18,507 bases of DNA from an uncultured Prevotella sp. (GCA_900541335.1 UQJC01000041.1:1-18507), one strand, 5' to 3'. Counted from the stretch's first letter, positions 1 through 7,918 are shown. Numbers and translations: made by a program. Notes: a model not told the origin generated them from the sequence alone.

Positions 1-1598
1 GTACCGGTGTGCCTATCGAGCCGAAGCTCTCCATGCAGTGGTTCCTCAAGATGCAACACTTTGCAGACTTGGCTTTGCCTCCCGTCATGAACGACGAGAT
101 CAAGTTCTACCCGACTAAGTACAAGAACACCTACCGTCACTGGTTGGAGAACATCAAGGACTGGTGTATCTCTCGTCAGCTCTGGTGGGGTCATCGTATT
201 CCCGCTTACTACTTGCCCGCTGGCGGCTTTGTTGTAGCCGAAACGGCTGAAGAGGCACTTCAATTGGCACGTGAGAAGAGTGGTGACGCCAACCTTCAGC
301 TCACCGACCTGCGTCAAGATGAAGATGCACTCGATACTTGGTTCTCTTCTTGGCTCTGGCCGATCTCTCTCTTCGAGGGCATCAGCGACCCGAAGAATGA
401 AGAGTTCCAATATTACTATCCCACGAGCGACCTCGTGACGGGTCCCGATATCATCTTCTTCTGGGTAGCCCGCATGATCATGGCTGGCTATGAGTTTACG
501 GGTAAGATGCCTTTCAAGAATGTTTATTTCACGGGTATCGTACGCGACAAGCTCGGCCGCAAGATGTCTAAGTCACTGGGTAACTCACCCGACCCGCTCG
601 ACCTCATTGATCGCTTTGGTGCCGACGGTGTGCGTATGGGTATGATGCTTGCCGCCCCTGCTGGCAACGACATCCTCTTTGACGAAGCACTTTGCGAGCA
701 GGGTCGTAACTTCTGCAACAAGATTTGGAATGCTTTCCGTCTCGTACAGGGTTGGCAGGTAGACGAAAATGCGGCTCAGCCCGAAACGGCTCGTTTGGCT
801 GTAGAATGGTTTGCCGCTAAGTTGCGTCACAGCGCAGCCGAAGTAGCCGACCTCTATACGAAGTATCGCTTGAGCGAGGCTTTGATGGAAGTTTACCACC
901 TCTTCTGGGACGAGTTCTCGAGCTGGTTCCTCGAAATGGTGAAGCCCGCTTACGGAAGTCCCATCGACGCCCAGACCTATCAGGCAGTACTCGAAGCATT
1001 CAACCACCTCCTCCACTTGCTTCACCCCTTCATGCCCTTCATTACCGAAGAACTCTGGCAACACCTGGCAGACCGCAAGGAAGGCGAGAGCATCATGGTT
1101 AGCCCGCAGTCAATCGCAGCTCCTGAGGCAGGCGACGCCGCTTTGCTGGCAGCTATTGAGGCGATGAAGAATGTGGTGACGGGCGTGCGTTCTGTGCGCA
1201 ACGCTAAGAACATTTCACCGCGTGAGGTTCTCGACTTGCAGGTGGTAGGTGCCAATCCGATTGCTGCTTACGATGCATTGGTGGTGAAGATGGCAGGCGT
1301 GAGCGGTGTGGCTGTTGTCGAAGCCAAGGGTGAAGGAGTTACTTCCTTCATGGTAGGTACGACAGAGTATGCAGTGCCCCTCGGCAACCTGATTGATGTT
1401 GAAGCCGAACTGGCGAAGGCCGAAGCTGAGCTGAAGCACCTCGAAGGCTTCCTGGTAGGGGTGCGCAAGAAGCTCTCCAACGAGCGTTTCGTCAACAATG
1501 CACCCGCTGCGGTGGTTGACTTGGAACGTAAGAAGGAAAGTGATGCACTTTCCAAGATTGCTACGCTGCAAGAAACTATTGCTGCGTTGAAAAAATAA
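1..1598 (+). CDS. valS: Valyl-tRNA synthetase, C-terminal part (5' end outside the window)
   Basis: Cytoplasmic class I aminoacyl-tRNA synthetase that charges tRNA-Val with valine using ATP. The reading frame is open from base 3 and enters mid-protein at a VPIEPKLSMQWF segment typical of ValS, so the GTG at 9 is an internal valine codon and not a start. Visible elements in order are the DWCISRQLWWGHRIP segment of the catalytic core, the KMSKS signature at 561-575 (KLGRKMSKSLGNSPDPLDLI), the helical anticodon-binding region (about 720-1100), and a charged C-terminal coiled coil (about 1390-1598) matching the tRNA-binding arm of ValS. About 532 codons are present; full ValS is usually near 870-880 residues, so roughly 340 are missing upstream. 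The coiled-coil tail and KMSKS context favour ValS over IleS or LeuS. It ends in TAA with palindromes and a terminator directly after it. Confidence 0.97.
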   Translation, partial: TGVPIEPKLSMQWFLKMQHFADLALPPVMNDEIKFYPTKYKNTYRHWLENIKDWCISRQLWWGHRIPAYYLPAGGFVVAETAEEALQLAREKSGDANLQLTDLRQDEDALDTWFSSWLWPISLFEGISDPKNEEFQYYYPTSDLVTGPDIIFFWVARMIMAGYEFTGKMPFKNVYFTGIVRDKLGRKMSKSLGNSPDPLDLIDRFGADGVRMGMMLAAPAGNDILFDEALCEQGRNFCNKIWNAFRLVQGWQVDENAAQPETARLAVEWFAAKLRHSAAEVADLYTKYRLSEALMEVYHLFWDEFSSWFLEMVKPAYGSPIDAQTYQAVLEAFNHLLHLLHPFMPFITEELWQHLADRKEGESIMVSPQSIAAPEAGDAALLAAIEAMKNVVTGVRSVRNAKNISPREVLDLQVVGANPIAAYDALVVKMAGVSGVAVVEAKGEGVTSFMVGTTEYAVPLGNLIDVEAELAKAEAELKHLEGFLVGVRKKLSNERFVNNAPAAVVDLERKKESDALSKIATLQETIAALKK

Positions 1599-1646
1599 GT
1601 AGTCACACGCACGGCGTGTCTACACCAGTACGTCTCGTCTGAGACG
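1599..1646. repeat. Two adjacent short palindromes directly after valS
   Basis: Directly after the valS stop codon, GTAG-tc-ACACGC (1599-1610) can pair with GCGTGT-CTAC (1614-1623) around an ACG loop, with a two-base bulge. Eight bases later CGTCTC-gtct-GAGACG (1631-1646) forms a second perfect hairpin, and the overlapping TCGTCT-G-AGACGA is also palindromic. They may be remnants of a dispersed intergenic palindromic repeat or processing/terminator structures. One window cannot show dispersal. Confidence 0.45.
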
Positions 1647-1653
1647 ACCGATT

Positions 1654-1681
1654 AAAGGGTAGGGCGAAGGCTCTACCCTTT
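1654..1681 (+). terminator. Candidate terminator of valS
   Basis: Perfect 9-bp inverted repeat AAAGGGTAG / CTACCCTTT with a 10-base loop. The downstream T-run is weak (atctactctt), so this is a probable and not a certain intrinsic terminator. It separates valS from the secreted protein gene that follows. Confidence 0.6.
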
Positions 1682-1819
1682 ATCTACTCTTAGGGCAACT
1701 ATACTTTATGGGGCAAGGGCTGCTATTTCCCCGACAGGAAACTTTGAGTCCGTTCCCCTTCTCATTTTGCGTGGTTGCCCAGCTGCTTGATTCGAACGGT
1801 TACGTTATCCCTTTTTCCG

Positions 1820-4741
1820 ATGAAACTTCCTCTATCCCTATTCTTTCTCACTTTGTGTCCTTCTGTAGGCTTGGCCCAACAGGAATTACCCATTGAAGAA
1901 GTCCGCACTTTCTTTCGCAATTATACCGTAGCGGGCTACCGTCCCGCCAGCGCGATGCGTGCCGACTCGTTACGGGTAAACGATGACCTACGTACGCTGA
2001 CAGTTTATGTCAATGAGGCTTTTGCCTCTCAACCCTTAACGCCCGACCGGGTTAGCCAACTCTACAGGCAACTCAGTCAGGTTCTTCCTGCCCCTTACAA
2101 GAATTACGAACTGAGCTTGGTGAGCCCGAAGGGGAAACACTTGGAGGAACTCATCCCCAACCTTTTGCGCACGAGGGATATCGACCGCAGTCGCCTGTGG
2201 GGAGACTGTGATTATAATGGGAACCCGTGGGTGAAGAACCTTTCTCGCCCTTATGCCATTACGAATGGTTTGCAAAACCGTCACCTCTTTGTCTGGGCAA
2301 GCCACGGACGCTATTACAAGCAGACCGAGCAAGCCTGGCGATGGCAACGACCCTATTTGTTTTGTACGACGGAGGACCTTCTGACCCAGTCGATTGTTTA
2401 CCCCTACCTCTTTCCCATGTTGGAACGAGCAGGAGCAATCGTCGGTACGCCTCGTGAGCGCGACGACCAAACGGCTGAAGCTGTTGTAGACAATGATCAC
2501 CCGACGCGCCAGGGTAATTACGGCGAAACCGTGCAGAGCGGCAAGGCGTGGACCGCCCTTCCTGCTGGAAGTGGTTTTGCAGCCCCCAGTGGTCTGCTGA
2601 CGGACAGCCTTTTGCCTTTCCAACAGGGAACGGCCCGTTATGTAGCGACCGCAACGGGAGCGGAAGCGACTTCCGCAGCTTATTGGACACCCCGTTTCCC
2701 TCGTACCGGCCGTTATGCCGTCTACGTGAGTTATGCCTCGCTGCCTCAGAGCGTAAGCGATGCGCAATATACGGTTTATCATCTTGGCGGACAGACCACC
2801 GTACAGGTCAACCAACGCATGGGCGGCGGCACATGGGGCTATATCGGAACCTATGCTTTTCGTGAAGGGAGCAGTACGCAGGGACGTGTCAGGTTGACAA
2901 ACCGAAGCCAGAGTCAAGGCATTGTCAGTGCCGATGCCGTACGGTTTGGAGGAGGAGTAGGGCAGACCGAACGCGAACAGGCAGGAACTTCGGGTTTGCC
3001 GCGCTTTCTCGAAGCCGCCCGTTACTACGGCCAGTGGGCAGGACTGCCCGACTCTTTGTTCAACTCCGAACGGGGGGTGAGTGACTACCGTGACGACTTG
3101 CGCGTGCGGGGTTACATGGTCAATCGCCAGTCTAGGGGAAGCATCTTCCATCCCGGAACGGGAGGTGAGTCCGTTCCCTTTGAGTTGGCTTTGGCACTTC
3201 ACAGCGATGCGGGTTATCACAAGGATCGCAGCCTCTTCGGTTCGTTAAGCATTTGTACGACCCAGGACGCTGACAGTTCGTTGTACTATCCGTCGGGACT
3301 GTCGCGCATGGCATCGTCAGACTTTTCCGCCTTGTTGCTTGACGGACTGCAACGTGACCTAAGTCCAGTTGTTCAGACCACGTGGACCCGACGCGAACAC
3401 TGGGATCGTAACTATGCAGAAACGCGCATGCCCGTAGTGCCTTCAGCCATTTTGGAAATGCTTTCGCACCAGAACTTCACGGACATGAAGTATGCCCACG
3501 ACCCCTACTTCAAGTTTATGCTGGCCCGTTCGGTTTATAAGTCTGTATTGCGCTTTGTCAACTACAGCCACGGCATCCGTACGGTAACCGTACAACCTCT
3601 CCCCGTTCGCAGTTTCGCGGCACGTTTAACCTCCGACCAGAAGCAGGTACGCCTGACTTGGAAACCGACCGTTGACCCGCTGGAGCCGACAGCTTCACCC
3701 ACTAATTACATCGTGTACACGAAGGTGGGAAATGCCGATTTCGATAACGGTCAGGCTGTGGGCAATGTCAACGAATGTCTGGTCAATGTGCAACCCGGTA
3801 CGCCGTATGCCTTTCGGGTTACGGCTGTCAATGCCGGAGGAGAGAGTTTCCCCTCTGAAACCTTAGCGGCTTACATCGCCGCTCCCGATGCGCCCCAGGT
3901 GCTTTTGGTCAACGGTTTCTGCCGAGTCAGCGGTCCGGCTTGGGTCGAAACAGCAGATTCGTTAGGCTTTAACCTGGATCAAGATTGGGGCGTGCCTTAC
4001 CAACGTACGACCGCTTATGCGGGACGCCAAGTCAATTTCGATGCTGCCGCTGCGGGACAGGACGGCGCGAGTGGACTCGGTTACTCACAAAGCGACTGGG
4101 AAGGCAAAGCCATTGCGGGCAATACCTTTGATTATCCCGTAGTTCACGGTGATGCCATAGCTTCGGTGGGACGCTACTCCTACGTATCTGTAAGCAAAGA
4201 GGCTTTTACTGAGAAAGGGTTTTCTACGAAGCCATACCGGGTAATTGATTATGTGGCTGGACTTGAAGCCCATCGACCCTATAACCTGCATCGTTACGAA
4301 GCCCTTCCGCTGAGTGTTCAACAAAAGTTGGCGTCCTATCTGGAGCAGGGCGGTTCGCTTTTACTAAGCGGTACCTATATAGCTTCGGATGCGCTCAATC
4401 AGAAGCAATCTCGTCACTTTGTTGAAGAAGTACTGAAGTATCGTTATGACGGAAGTGCCCGCCGCGACAGTGCCGACTATGTGAACGGACTCAACCTTCA
4501 GCTTCCCTTATATCGCACGCCCAATGCCGAACACTATGCCGTGCCCGATCCAGATGCGATTCTCCCCACCGCTCGCCAAGCCTTCAGCGTCTTCGCTTAC
4601 TCCAATGGACAGGGAGCCGGGGTGGCTTACAAGGGACGTAACTACCGTACGGTATCCATGACCTTCCCGTTTGAATGTATTAAGGACGCGCAAATCCGTC
4701 GCCAGGCGATGTCCGCCCTGCTTGAGTTTTTGACGGAGTAA
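1820..4741 (+). CDS. Secreted Amidase_3-like protein with inserted golvesin/Xly CBD-like domain and FN3
   Basis: 973 residues from the ATG at 1820, chosen because it opens a clean signal peptide (MKLPLSLFFLTLCPSVGLAQ); upstream in-frame codons would add an N-terminus that spoils it. The N-terminal region resembles a zinc-dependent N-acetylmuramoyl-L-alanine amidase (Amidase_3): SHG with H162, TTED with E185, a helix ending LERAGAIVGTPRERD like the family's LeaaGakVvlTRdtD, then LALHSDAG with H461 like SIHAN, and AILEML with E546 like the catalytic Glu segment. Between the R212 motif and H461 sits a domain at about 236-380 resembling the golvesin/Xly CBD-like domain, ending ADAVRFGGG. An FN3 domain follows (about 590-687), then an unassigned alpha/beta C-terminal domain (about 690-973). 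Relatives are often labelled xanthan lyase or golvesin C-terminal-like protein. Peptidoglycan cleavage is inferred, not shown. A weak -7-like TCATTTTG lies at 1762-1769. The gene appears monocistronic. Confidence 0.82.
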   Translation: MKLPLSLFFLTLCPSVGLAQQELPIEEVRTFFRNYTVAGYRPASAMRADSLRVNDDLRTLTVYVNEAFASQPLTPDRVSQLYRQLSQVLPAPYKNYELSLVSPKGKHLEELIPNLLRTRDIDRSRLWGDCDYNGNPWVKNLSRPYAITNGLQNRHLFVWASHGRYYKQTEQAWRWQRPYLFCTTEDLLTQSIVYPYLFPMLERAGAIVGTPRERDDQTAEAVVDNDHPTRQGNYGETVQSGKAWTALPAGSGFAAPSGLLTDSLLPFQQGTARYVATATGAEATSAAYWTPRFPRTGRYAVYVSYASLPQSVSDAQYTVYHLGGQTTVQVNQRMGGGTWGYIGTYAFREGSSTQGRVRLTNRSQSQGIVSADAVRFGGGVGQTEREQAGTSGLPRFLEAARYYGQWAGLPDSLFNSERGVSDYRDDLRVRGYMVNRQSRGSIFHPGTGGESVPFELALALHSDAGYHKDRSLFGSLSICTTQDADSSLYYPSGLSRMASSDFSALLLDGLQRDLSPVVQTTWTRREHWDRNYAETRMPVVPSAILEMLSHQNFTDMKYAHDPYFKFMLARSVYKSVLRFVNYSHGIRTVTVQPLPVRSFAARLTSDQKQVRLTWKPTVDPLEPTASPTNYIVYTKVGNADFDNGQAVGNVNECLVNVQPGTPYAFRVTAVNAGGESFPSETLAAYIAAPDAPQVLLVNGFCRVSGPAWVETADSLGFNLDQDWGVPYQRTTAYAGRQVNFDAAAAGQDGASGLGYSQSDWEGKAIAGNTFDYPVVHGDAIASVGRYSYVSVSKEAFTEKGFSTKPYRVIDYVAGLEAHRPYNLHRYEALPLSVQQKLASYLEQGGSLLLSGTYIASDALNQKQSRHFVEEVLKYRYDGSARRDSADYVNGLNLQLPLYRTPNAEHYAVPDPDAILPTARQAFSVFAYSNGQGAGVAYKGRNYRTVSMTFPFECIKDAQIRRQAMSALLEFLTE

Positions 4742-4750
4742 TAATGAGAT

Positions 4751-4790
4751 AAAGCTCTGGAAAAGCTGTGAGGAGCTTTTTCAGAGCTTT
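4751..4790 (+). terminator. Strong terminator hairpin after the amidase-like gene
   Basis: A 17-bp stem, 4751-4767 pairing with 4774-4790, contains a single G-U pair and encloses the 6-base loop gtgagg. The right arm is T-rich (AGCTTTTTCAG...). It begins ten bases after the TAA. Confidence 0.85.
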
Positions 4791-4825
4791 CATCGGTGTA
4801 AGTTGCTGCTGCTATGGTGAGTGGC

Positions 4826-4929
4826 GGTTGTATATTAGCGGCATGCCGCGACCCCATTGGTTGCCTTTATCAATCATCGGCAAAAAGTTACTTTAGCTTT
4901 GGGTCGCGGCATGCCGCGATCGTACAGCC
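4826..4929. repeat. Inverted pair of a GCGGCATGCCGC palindromic element
   Basis: The left arm GCGGCATGCCGCGACCC (4838-4854) and right arm GGGTCGCGGCATGCCGC (4901-4917) are exact 17-base inverted copies separated by 46 bases. Similarity continues outward for 12 bases (4826-4837 against 4918-4929) with 7 of 12 positions matching, so each unit is about 29 bases. Each core is itself a 12-base palindrome, extended to CGCGGCATGCCGCG in the right copy. It resembles a paired REP-like or other dispersed intergenic palindrome. No transposase is nearby. Confidence 0.75.
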
Positions 4930-5131
4930 CCCTGCGCCCCCTTTCTTCTTCCTTTCTCATTCCTGCGCCTCTATTCTTTTGCTTTACCACATCCCTGCCT
5001 AATAGAAGTTCAAAGATGGAATAGTTTCAGCCTGTAGCTCTATCTACAGAACGGAAAACTGCTGAAGCATAGGTAAATAAGAGGCGTTTTGTTAAAGTAA
5101 AGCTTCTTGTTTAAGTCTTCACCACATCGTA

Positions 5132-5149
5132 TAACAATTGTAACAATTC
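5132..5149. promoter_or_regulatory. Tandem TAACAATT direct repeat, candidate operator
   Basis: TAACAATTG and TAACAATTC lie head to tail with a 9-base period, ending 12 bases before the TTTG element of the promoter for the phosphate transporter. That position suits an activator or repressor site. The regulator is unknown, and the repeat does not match the enteric Pho box. Confidence 0.4.
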
Positions 5150-5161
5150 GGTAATATTCTC

Positions 5162-5192
5162 TTTGTTCATCGCTTTGCTTGTGTTATTTTTG
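5162..5192 (+). promoter_or_regulatory. Bacteroidetes-type promoter of the PiT gene
   Basis: TTTG at 5162-5165, 19 bases, then TATTTTTG at 5185-5192 exactly match the Bacteroidetes housekeeping consensus TTTG-N19-TAnnTTTG. The transcript would begin near 5198, about 25 bases before the ATG at 5224. This also excludes the upstream in-frame start at 5179, which lies inside the promoter. Confidence 0.85.
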
Positions 5193-5223
5193 CACCACAA
5201 CAACCAATATCAACCCTCACATT

Positions 5224-7473
5224 ATGGATTTCTTTTATTTGGGGATTTTGTTATTCCTCATCGTATTGGCGGTCTTCGATTTATCGGTAGGCGTAGCCAA
5301 CGACGCAGTCAATTTCTTGAGTCCCGCCGTGGGAGCAAAAGCTTCTAAATTTCGTACGGTACTCATTGTGGCAGCCATTGGTATCTTTGTCGGCGCAAGT
5401 ACGTCGAGCGGTATGATGGACATTGCTCGCCACGGCATTCTCAACCCACATTACTACACCCTTGACGATGTGATGTGTATTTTCCTTGCCGTAGCTGCAT
5501 CGGATGTCATTCTGCTGGACATTTTCAACACGCTGGGTATGCCTACTTCTACGACCGTTTCGATGGTATTCGGTCTCTTAGGCGGTAGCACGGCGTTGGC
5601 GTTCTCGAAAATCGTAGCTTCAGGCCACACATACGCTGACCTGATCAATACGGACAAGGCTTTGAGTGTGATTATCGGTATATTCCTCTCGGTAGCCATA
5701 GCCTTTGTGGTGGGCTTGGTAGTCATGTGGATTACCCGCGTAGTCTTCACGTTCCATTATAAAAAACACTTGCGTTACAGCATTGCTATCTTTGGTGGCT
5801 TGAGTATTACTTCCATCTTCTACTTCCTGTTGGTTAAGGGGTTGAAGACTAGCACGTTGCTTGCTTCCATCGGCTGGACGCCCGAATGGATTGAGGAAAA
5901 TACCACCTACATCATGTTGGCCAGCTTCGTGGTATTCACGGTTTTGATGGAAATACTCCATTTGCTGAATGTCAACATCTTCCGCATCATTGTACTCTTC
6001 GGTACTTTCGCCTTAGCCATGGCGTTTGCAGGTAATGACTTGGTGAACTTCATCGGTACACCGCTTGCAGGTCTTGAGTCTTACATTGCCTTCTCACAAA
6101 ACGGTAACGGTGCCTCGGCTCATGAATACATAGTGCATGTGTTAGCAGGCGAAAGTCAGCTACCCGGTAAGCAATACTTCTTGATTGGTGCGGGTGTTAT
6201 CATGACCTTGGCCATCTTTACGTCCAAAAAGGCGCACAAGGTGGTTGAGACTACGGTTAACCTTTCGCGTCAAGACGAAGGAGAAGAAGTGTTCTCGTCT
6301 TCGAAGATTGCACGCCGCACCGTTCGTGCTGTACTCAACACGACCAGCTTCATTTCAAAGTATGTGCCGCAGTGTGTATCGACCTGGATTGACAAACGCT
6401 TCAGCCAGGATGATGTAGAACTCGCTGAGGGTGCTGCATTTGACCAAGTGCGTGCCGCCGTAAACCTCGTGTTGGCAGGTTTGCTGATTGTAGTCGGTAC
6501 GATGTTGAAACTTCCTTTGTCAACCACTTACGTTGCCTTCATGGTGGCGATGGGTTCTTCTTTGGCAGACCGCGCTTGGGGTCGTGAAACGGCTGTTTAC
6601 CGTATTACGGGTGTAATTACCGTGATTGGTGGTTGGTTTATCACAGCCGGTGCTGCTTTCATCATGGCATTCCTCATTGCAACGGTAAACCACTTGGGTG
6701 GCTTCATTGCTATGATTCTGGTCATCGTTGTTGTAGCCATTGTCATCATCAGTAATAACCGTCGTTTCAAGCAGAAGCGCGAACAAGACAATGTGGACAC
6801 GCTCTTCCGCCAGCTCGTTCGTTCGCACGACAAGGCTGAGACTTGGGAATTGCTCTTGCAACACGTTCGTCGCACCCAAGGTGACATTCTCGTCTTTGCC
6901 CGCGATACCTTCCGCAACATTACCCAAGGCTTGATGAATGAGAACATCAAGTCGTTGCGCACAGCCTCTCATGCAATTGAAGAGGAAAAAGGTACGTGGA
7001 AGCGTTACCGCCGCAAAGAGATTCTCGGTATGCGTAAGATTGACTACCTGCTTGCAGTCGAGAAGAACACTTGGTTCCACTTGGGCTGTAACAGTTCGAC
7101 GCAGATTATCTATGGTTTGAAGCGTATGCTTGAGCCTTGCGTGGAACACGTAGACAACAACTTCAATCCGCTGCCGCAGGATTACGTAGACGAATTGATT
7201 CCGATTTGTAATGACGTAGACCGTTTCTTAGAGGAGGCGCGCCGCATGATTACCACGGGTGACTTCGACGGAAGCGATGAGATACTTGTAGAAGGTAATG
7301 CCATCAAGAGCCGTATCTCACAGATTCGTCACTCACAGCAAGACCGCATCCAGCGTGAGGATTCCAACATTCGCGTAGCGATGCTTTACCTTTCAACTTT
7401 GCAGGAGACACAAGAGTTGATTAGCATTTCGCGTCACTTGCTTCGTGCAAGCAAGCGTTTCCAAATGCAATAA
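5224..7473 (+). CDS. PiT-family inorganic phosphate transporter with C-terminal PhoU-like domain
   Basis: Inner-membrane phosphate permease of the PiT (PHO4) family, normally driven by a cation gradient. It has 749 residues from ATG 5224; an earlier frame start at 5179 falls inside the promoter. The two PiT signature repeats are visible: GVANDAVNFLSPAVG (from residue 23) and GNDLVNFIGTPLAG (from residue 270), with many hydrophobic helices between them and up to about residue 512. From about 515 to the end the protein is hydrophilic and helical (for example DVDRFLEEARRMITTGDFDGSDEI and SNIRVAMLYLSTLQETQELISISRHLL), resembling the PhoU/DUF47 fold that is usually a separate partner of PiT transporters. 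This suggests built-in regulation. It has its own exact promoter, a tandem-repeat operator candidate and a strong terminator, so it is probably monocistronic. Family assignment is firm; the PhoU-like label rests on helical pattern and context. Confidence 0.93.
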   Translation: MDFFYLGILLFLIVLAVFDLSVGVANDAVNFLSPAVGAKASKFRTVLIVAAIGIFVGASTSSGMMDIARHGILNPHYYTLDDVMCIFLAVAASDVILLDIFNTLGMPTSTTVSMVFGLLGGSTALAFSKIVASGHTYADLINTDKALSVIIGIFLSVAIAFVVGLVVMWITRVVFTFHYKKHLRYSIAIFGGLSITSIFYFLLVKGLKTSTLLASIGWTPEWIEENTTYIMLASFVVFTVLMEILHLLNVNIFRIIVLFGTFALAMAFAGNDLVNFIGTPLAGLESYIAFSQNGNGASAHEYIVHVLAGESQLPGKQYFLIGAGVIMTLAIFTSKKAHKVVETTVNLSRQDEGEEVFSSSKIARRTVRAVLNTTSFISKYVPQCVSTWIDKRFSQDDVELAEGAAFDQVRAAVNLVLAGLLIVVGTMLKLPLSTTYVAFMVAMGSSLADRAWGRETAVYRITGVITVIGGWFITAGAAFIMAFLIATVNHLGGFIAMILVIVVVAIVIISNNRRFKQKREQDNVDTLFRQLVRSHDKAETWELLLQHVRRTQGDILVFARDTFRNITQGLMNENIKSLRTASHAIEEEKGTWKRYRRKEILGMRKIDYLLAVEKNTWFHLGCNSSTQIIYGLKRMLEPCVEHVDNNFNPLPQDYVDELIPICNDVDRFLEEARRMITTGDFDGSDEILVEGNAIKSRISQIRHSQQDRIQREDSNIRVAMLYLSTLQETQELISISRHLLRASKRFQMQ

Positions 7474-7496
7474 CTCGCTTGTATGGATTAGTTATC

Positions 7497-7538
7497 CAGG
7501 GGGAATGAGCCGAAGTGCCCATTCCCCCTGTGTTTTTG
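7497..7538 (+). terminator. Intrinsic terminator of the PiT gene
   Basis: A perfect 11-bp stem CAGGGGGAATG (7497-7507) / CATTCCCCCTG (7520-7530) has a 12-base loop and is followed by TGTTTTTGTT. It is a textbook rho-independent terminator. Confidence 0.93.
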
Positions 7539-7918
7539 TTCAAGCAAATTAGCTTCGGCTGGAGATGGAGGGCTGTCAGATTGTGAAGTACACGCACTGG
7601 CAGCACTTCAGTGCAACTTCTCGCATTTCGCTTTTTAGTCATGCTTCGCTCCAGAGAGGCTAAAGACGGGATGGGGGAACTTTAGAGAGGATACTAGCAT
7701 ATCATACGGTTCGTACTGGTTAGGCAAGGACACGGATTTTCCTTTGGGTACGCAGTTCTGGTAACAGGAAATCGAAAGGATCGGGGCTTATTTACATATT
7801 TATCAGTACTTTTGTTCGCACATCTGCTTAGCTATTCAAGAATACATAACTTACATCTTTAGAATTTAGGTGCTTTCGAGTAGTATGGCCGAAGCCTCCA
7901 TTCTAATATACATTTCCA
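7539..7918. other. Intergenic region upstream of the envelope cluster
   Basis: No gene is recognised. There is a composite inverted repeat at 7585-7620: GAAGT with ACTTC outside, and GCACTG (7594-7599) with CAGTGC (7609-7614) inside. Further down is a -7-like TACTTTTG at 7807-7814. The remaining sequence shows no clear structure. Confidence 0.6.
7807..7814 (+). promoter_or_regulatory. Candidate -7 element for the Wzi/ABC cluster
   Basis: TACTTTTG fits TAnnTTTG exactly. No good TTTG lies about 19 bases upstream (the sequence there is AT-rich: cttatttacatattt), so the promoter may be weak or activator-dependent. It would leave a leader of about 100 bases before the ATG at 7919. Confidence 0.45.

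Larger units (their letters stand above)
4742..5223. other. Intergenic region with repeats and the PiT gene promoter
   Basis: No plausible gene is seen here. In order it contains the terminator at 4751-4790, the inverted palindrome pair at 4826-4929, a pyrimidine-rich run at about 4925-4985, and a nested inverted repeat at 5026-5066 (TTCAGC 5026-5031 with GCTGAA 5061-5066, enclosing CTGTAG 5032-5037 with CTACAG 5044-5049). These are followed by a tandem TAACAATT repeat at 5132-5149 and the promoter at 5162-5192. The short open frames crossing it have no recognisable content. Confidence 0.7.

Noticed and set aside
9..11. GTG as the start of the valS frame
   Set aside because: The frame is open to the window edge, and this codon encodes the Val of the conserved VPIEPKLSMQWF segment.
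2036..3220. A 394-codon open frame on the - strand inside the amidase-like gene
   Set aside because: It lies wholly antisense to a gene with clear domains and a signal peptide, and its translation shows low-complexity Arg/Thr/Ser content with no recognisable motif. It is a shadow of the codon usage on the + strand.
1820..4741. Xanthan lyase function
   Set aside because: The similarity behind that label lies in the non-catalytic golvesin/Xly-type domain. No polysaccharide lyase family 8 catalytic barrel is visible.
4826..4929. CRISPR array or attachment site
   Set aside because: There are only two units, in inverted and not direct orientation, and no cas, integrase or tRNA gene is adjacent.
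5179..5223. Upstream start adding 15 residues to the PiT protein
   Set aside because: It overlaps the exact -7 element and lies upstream of the predicted transcript start; ATG 5224 begins directly at the first membrane helix.
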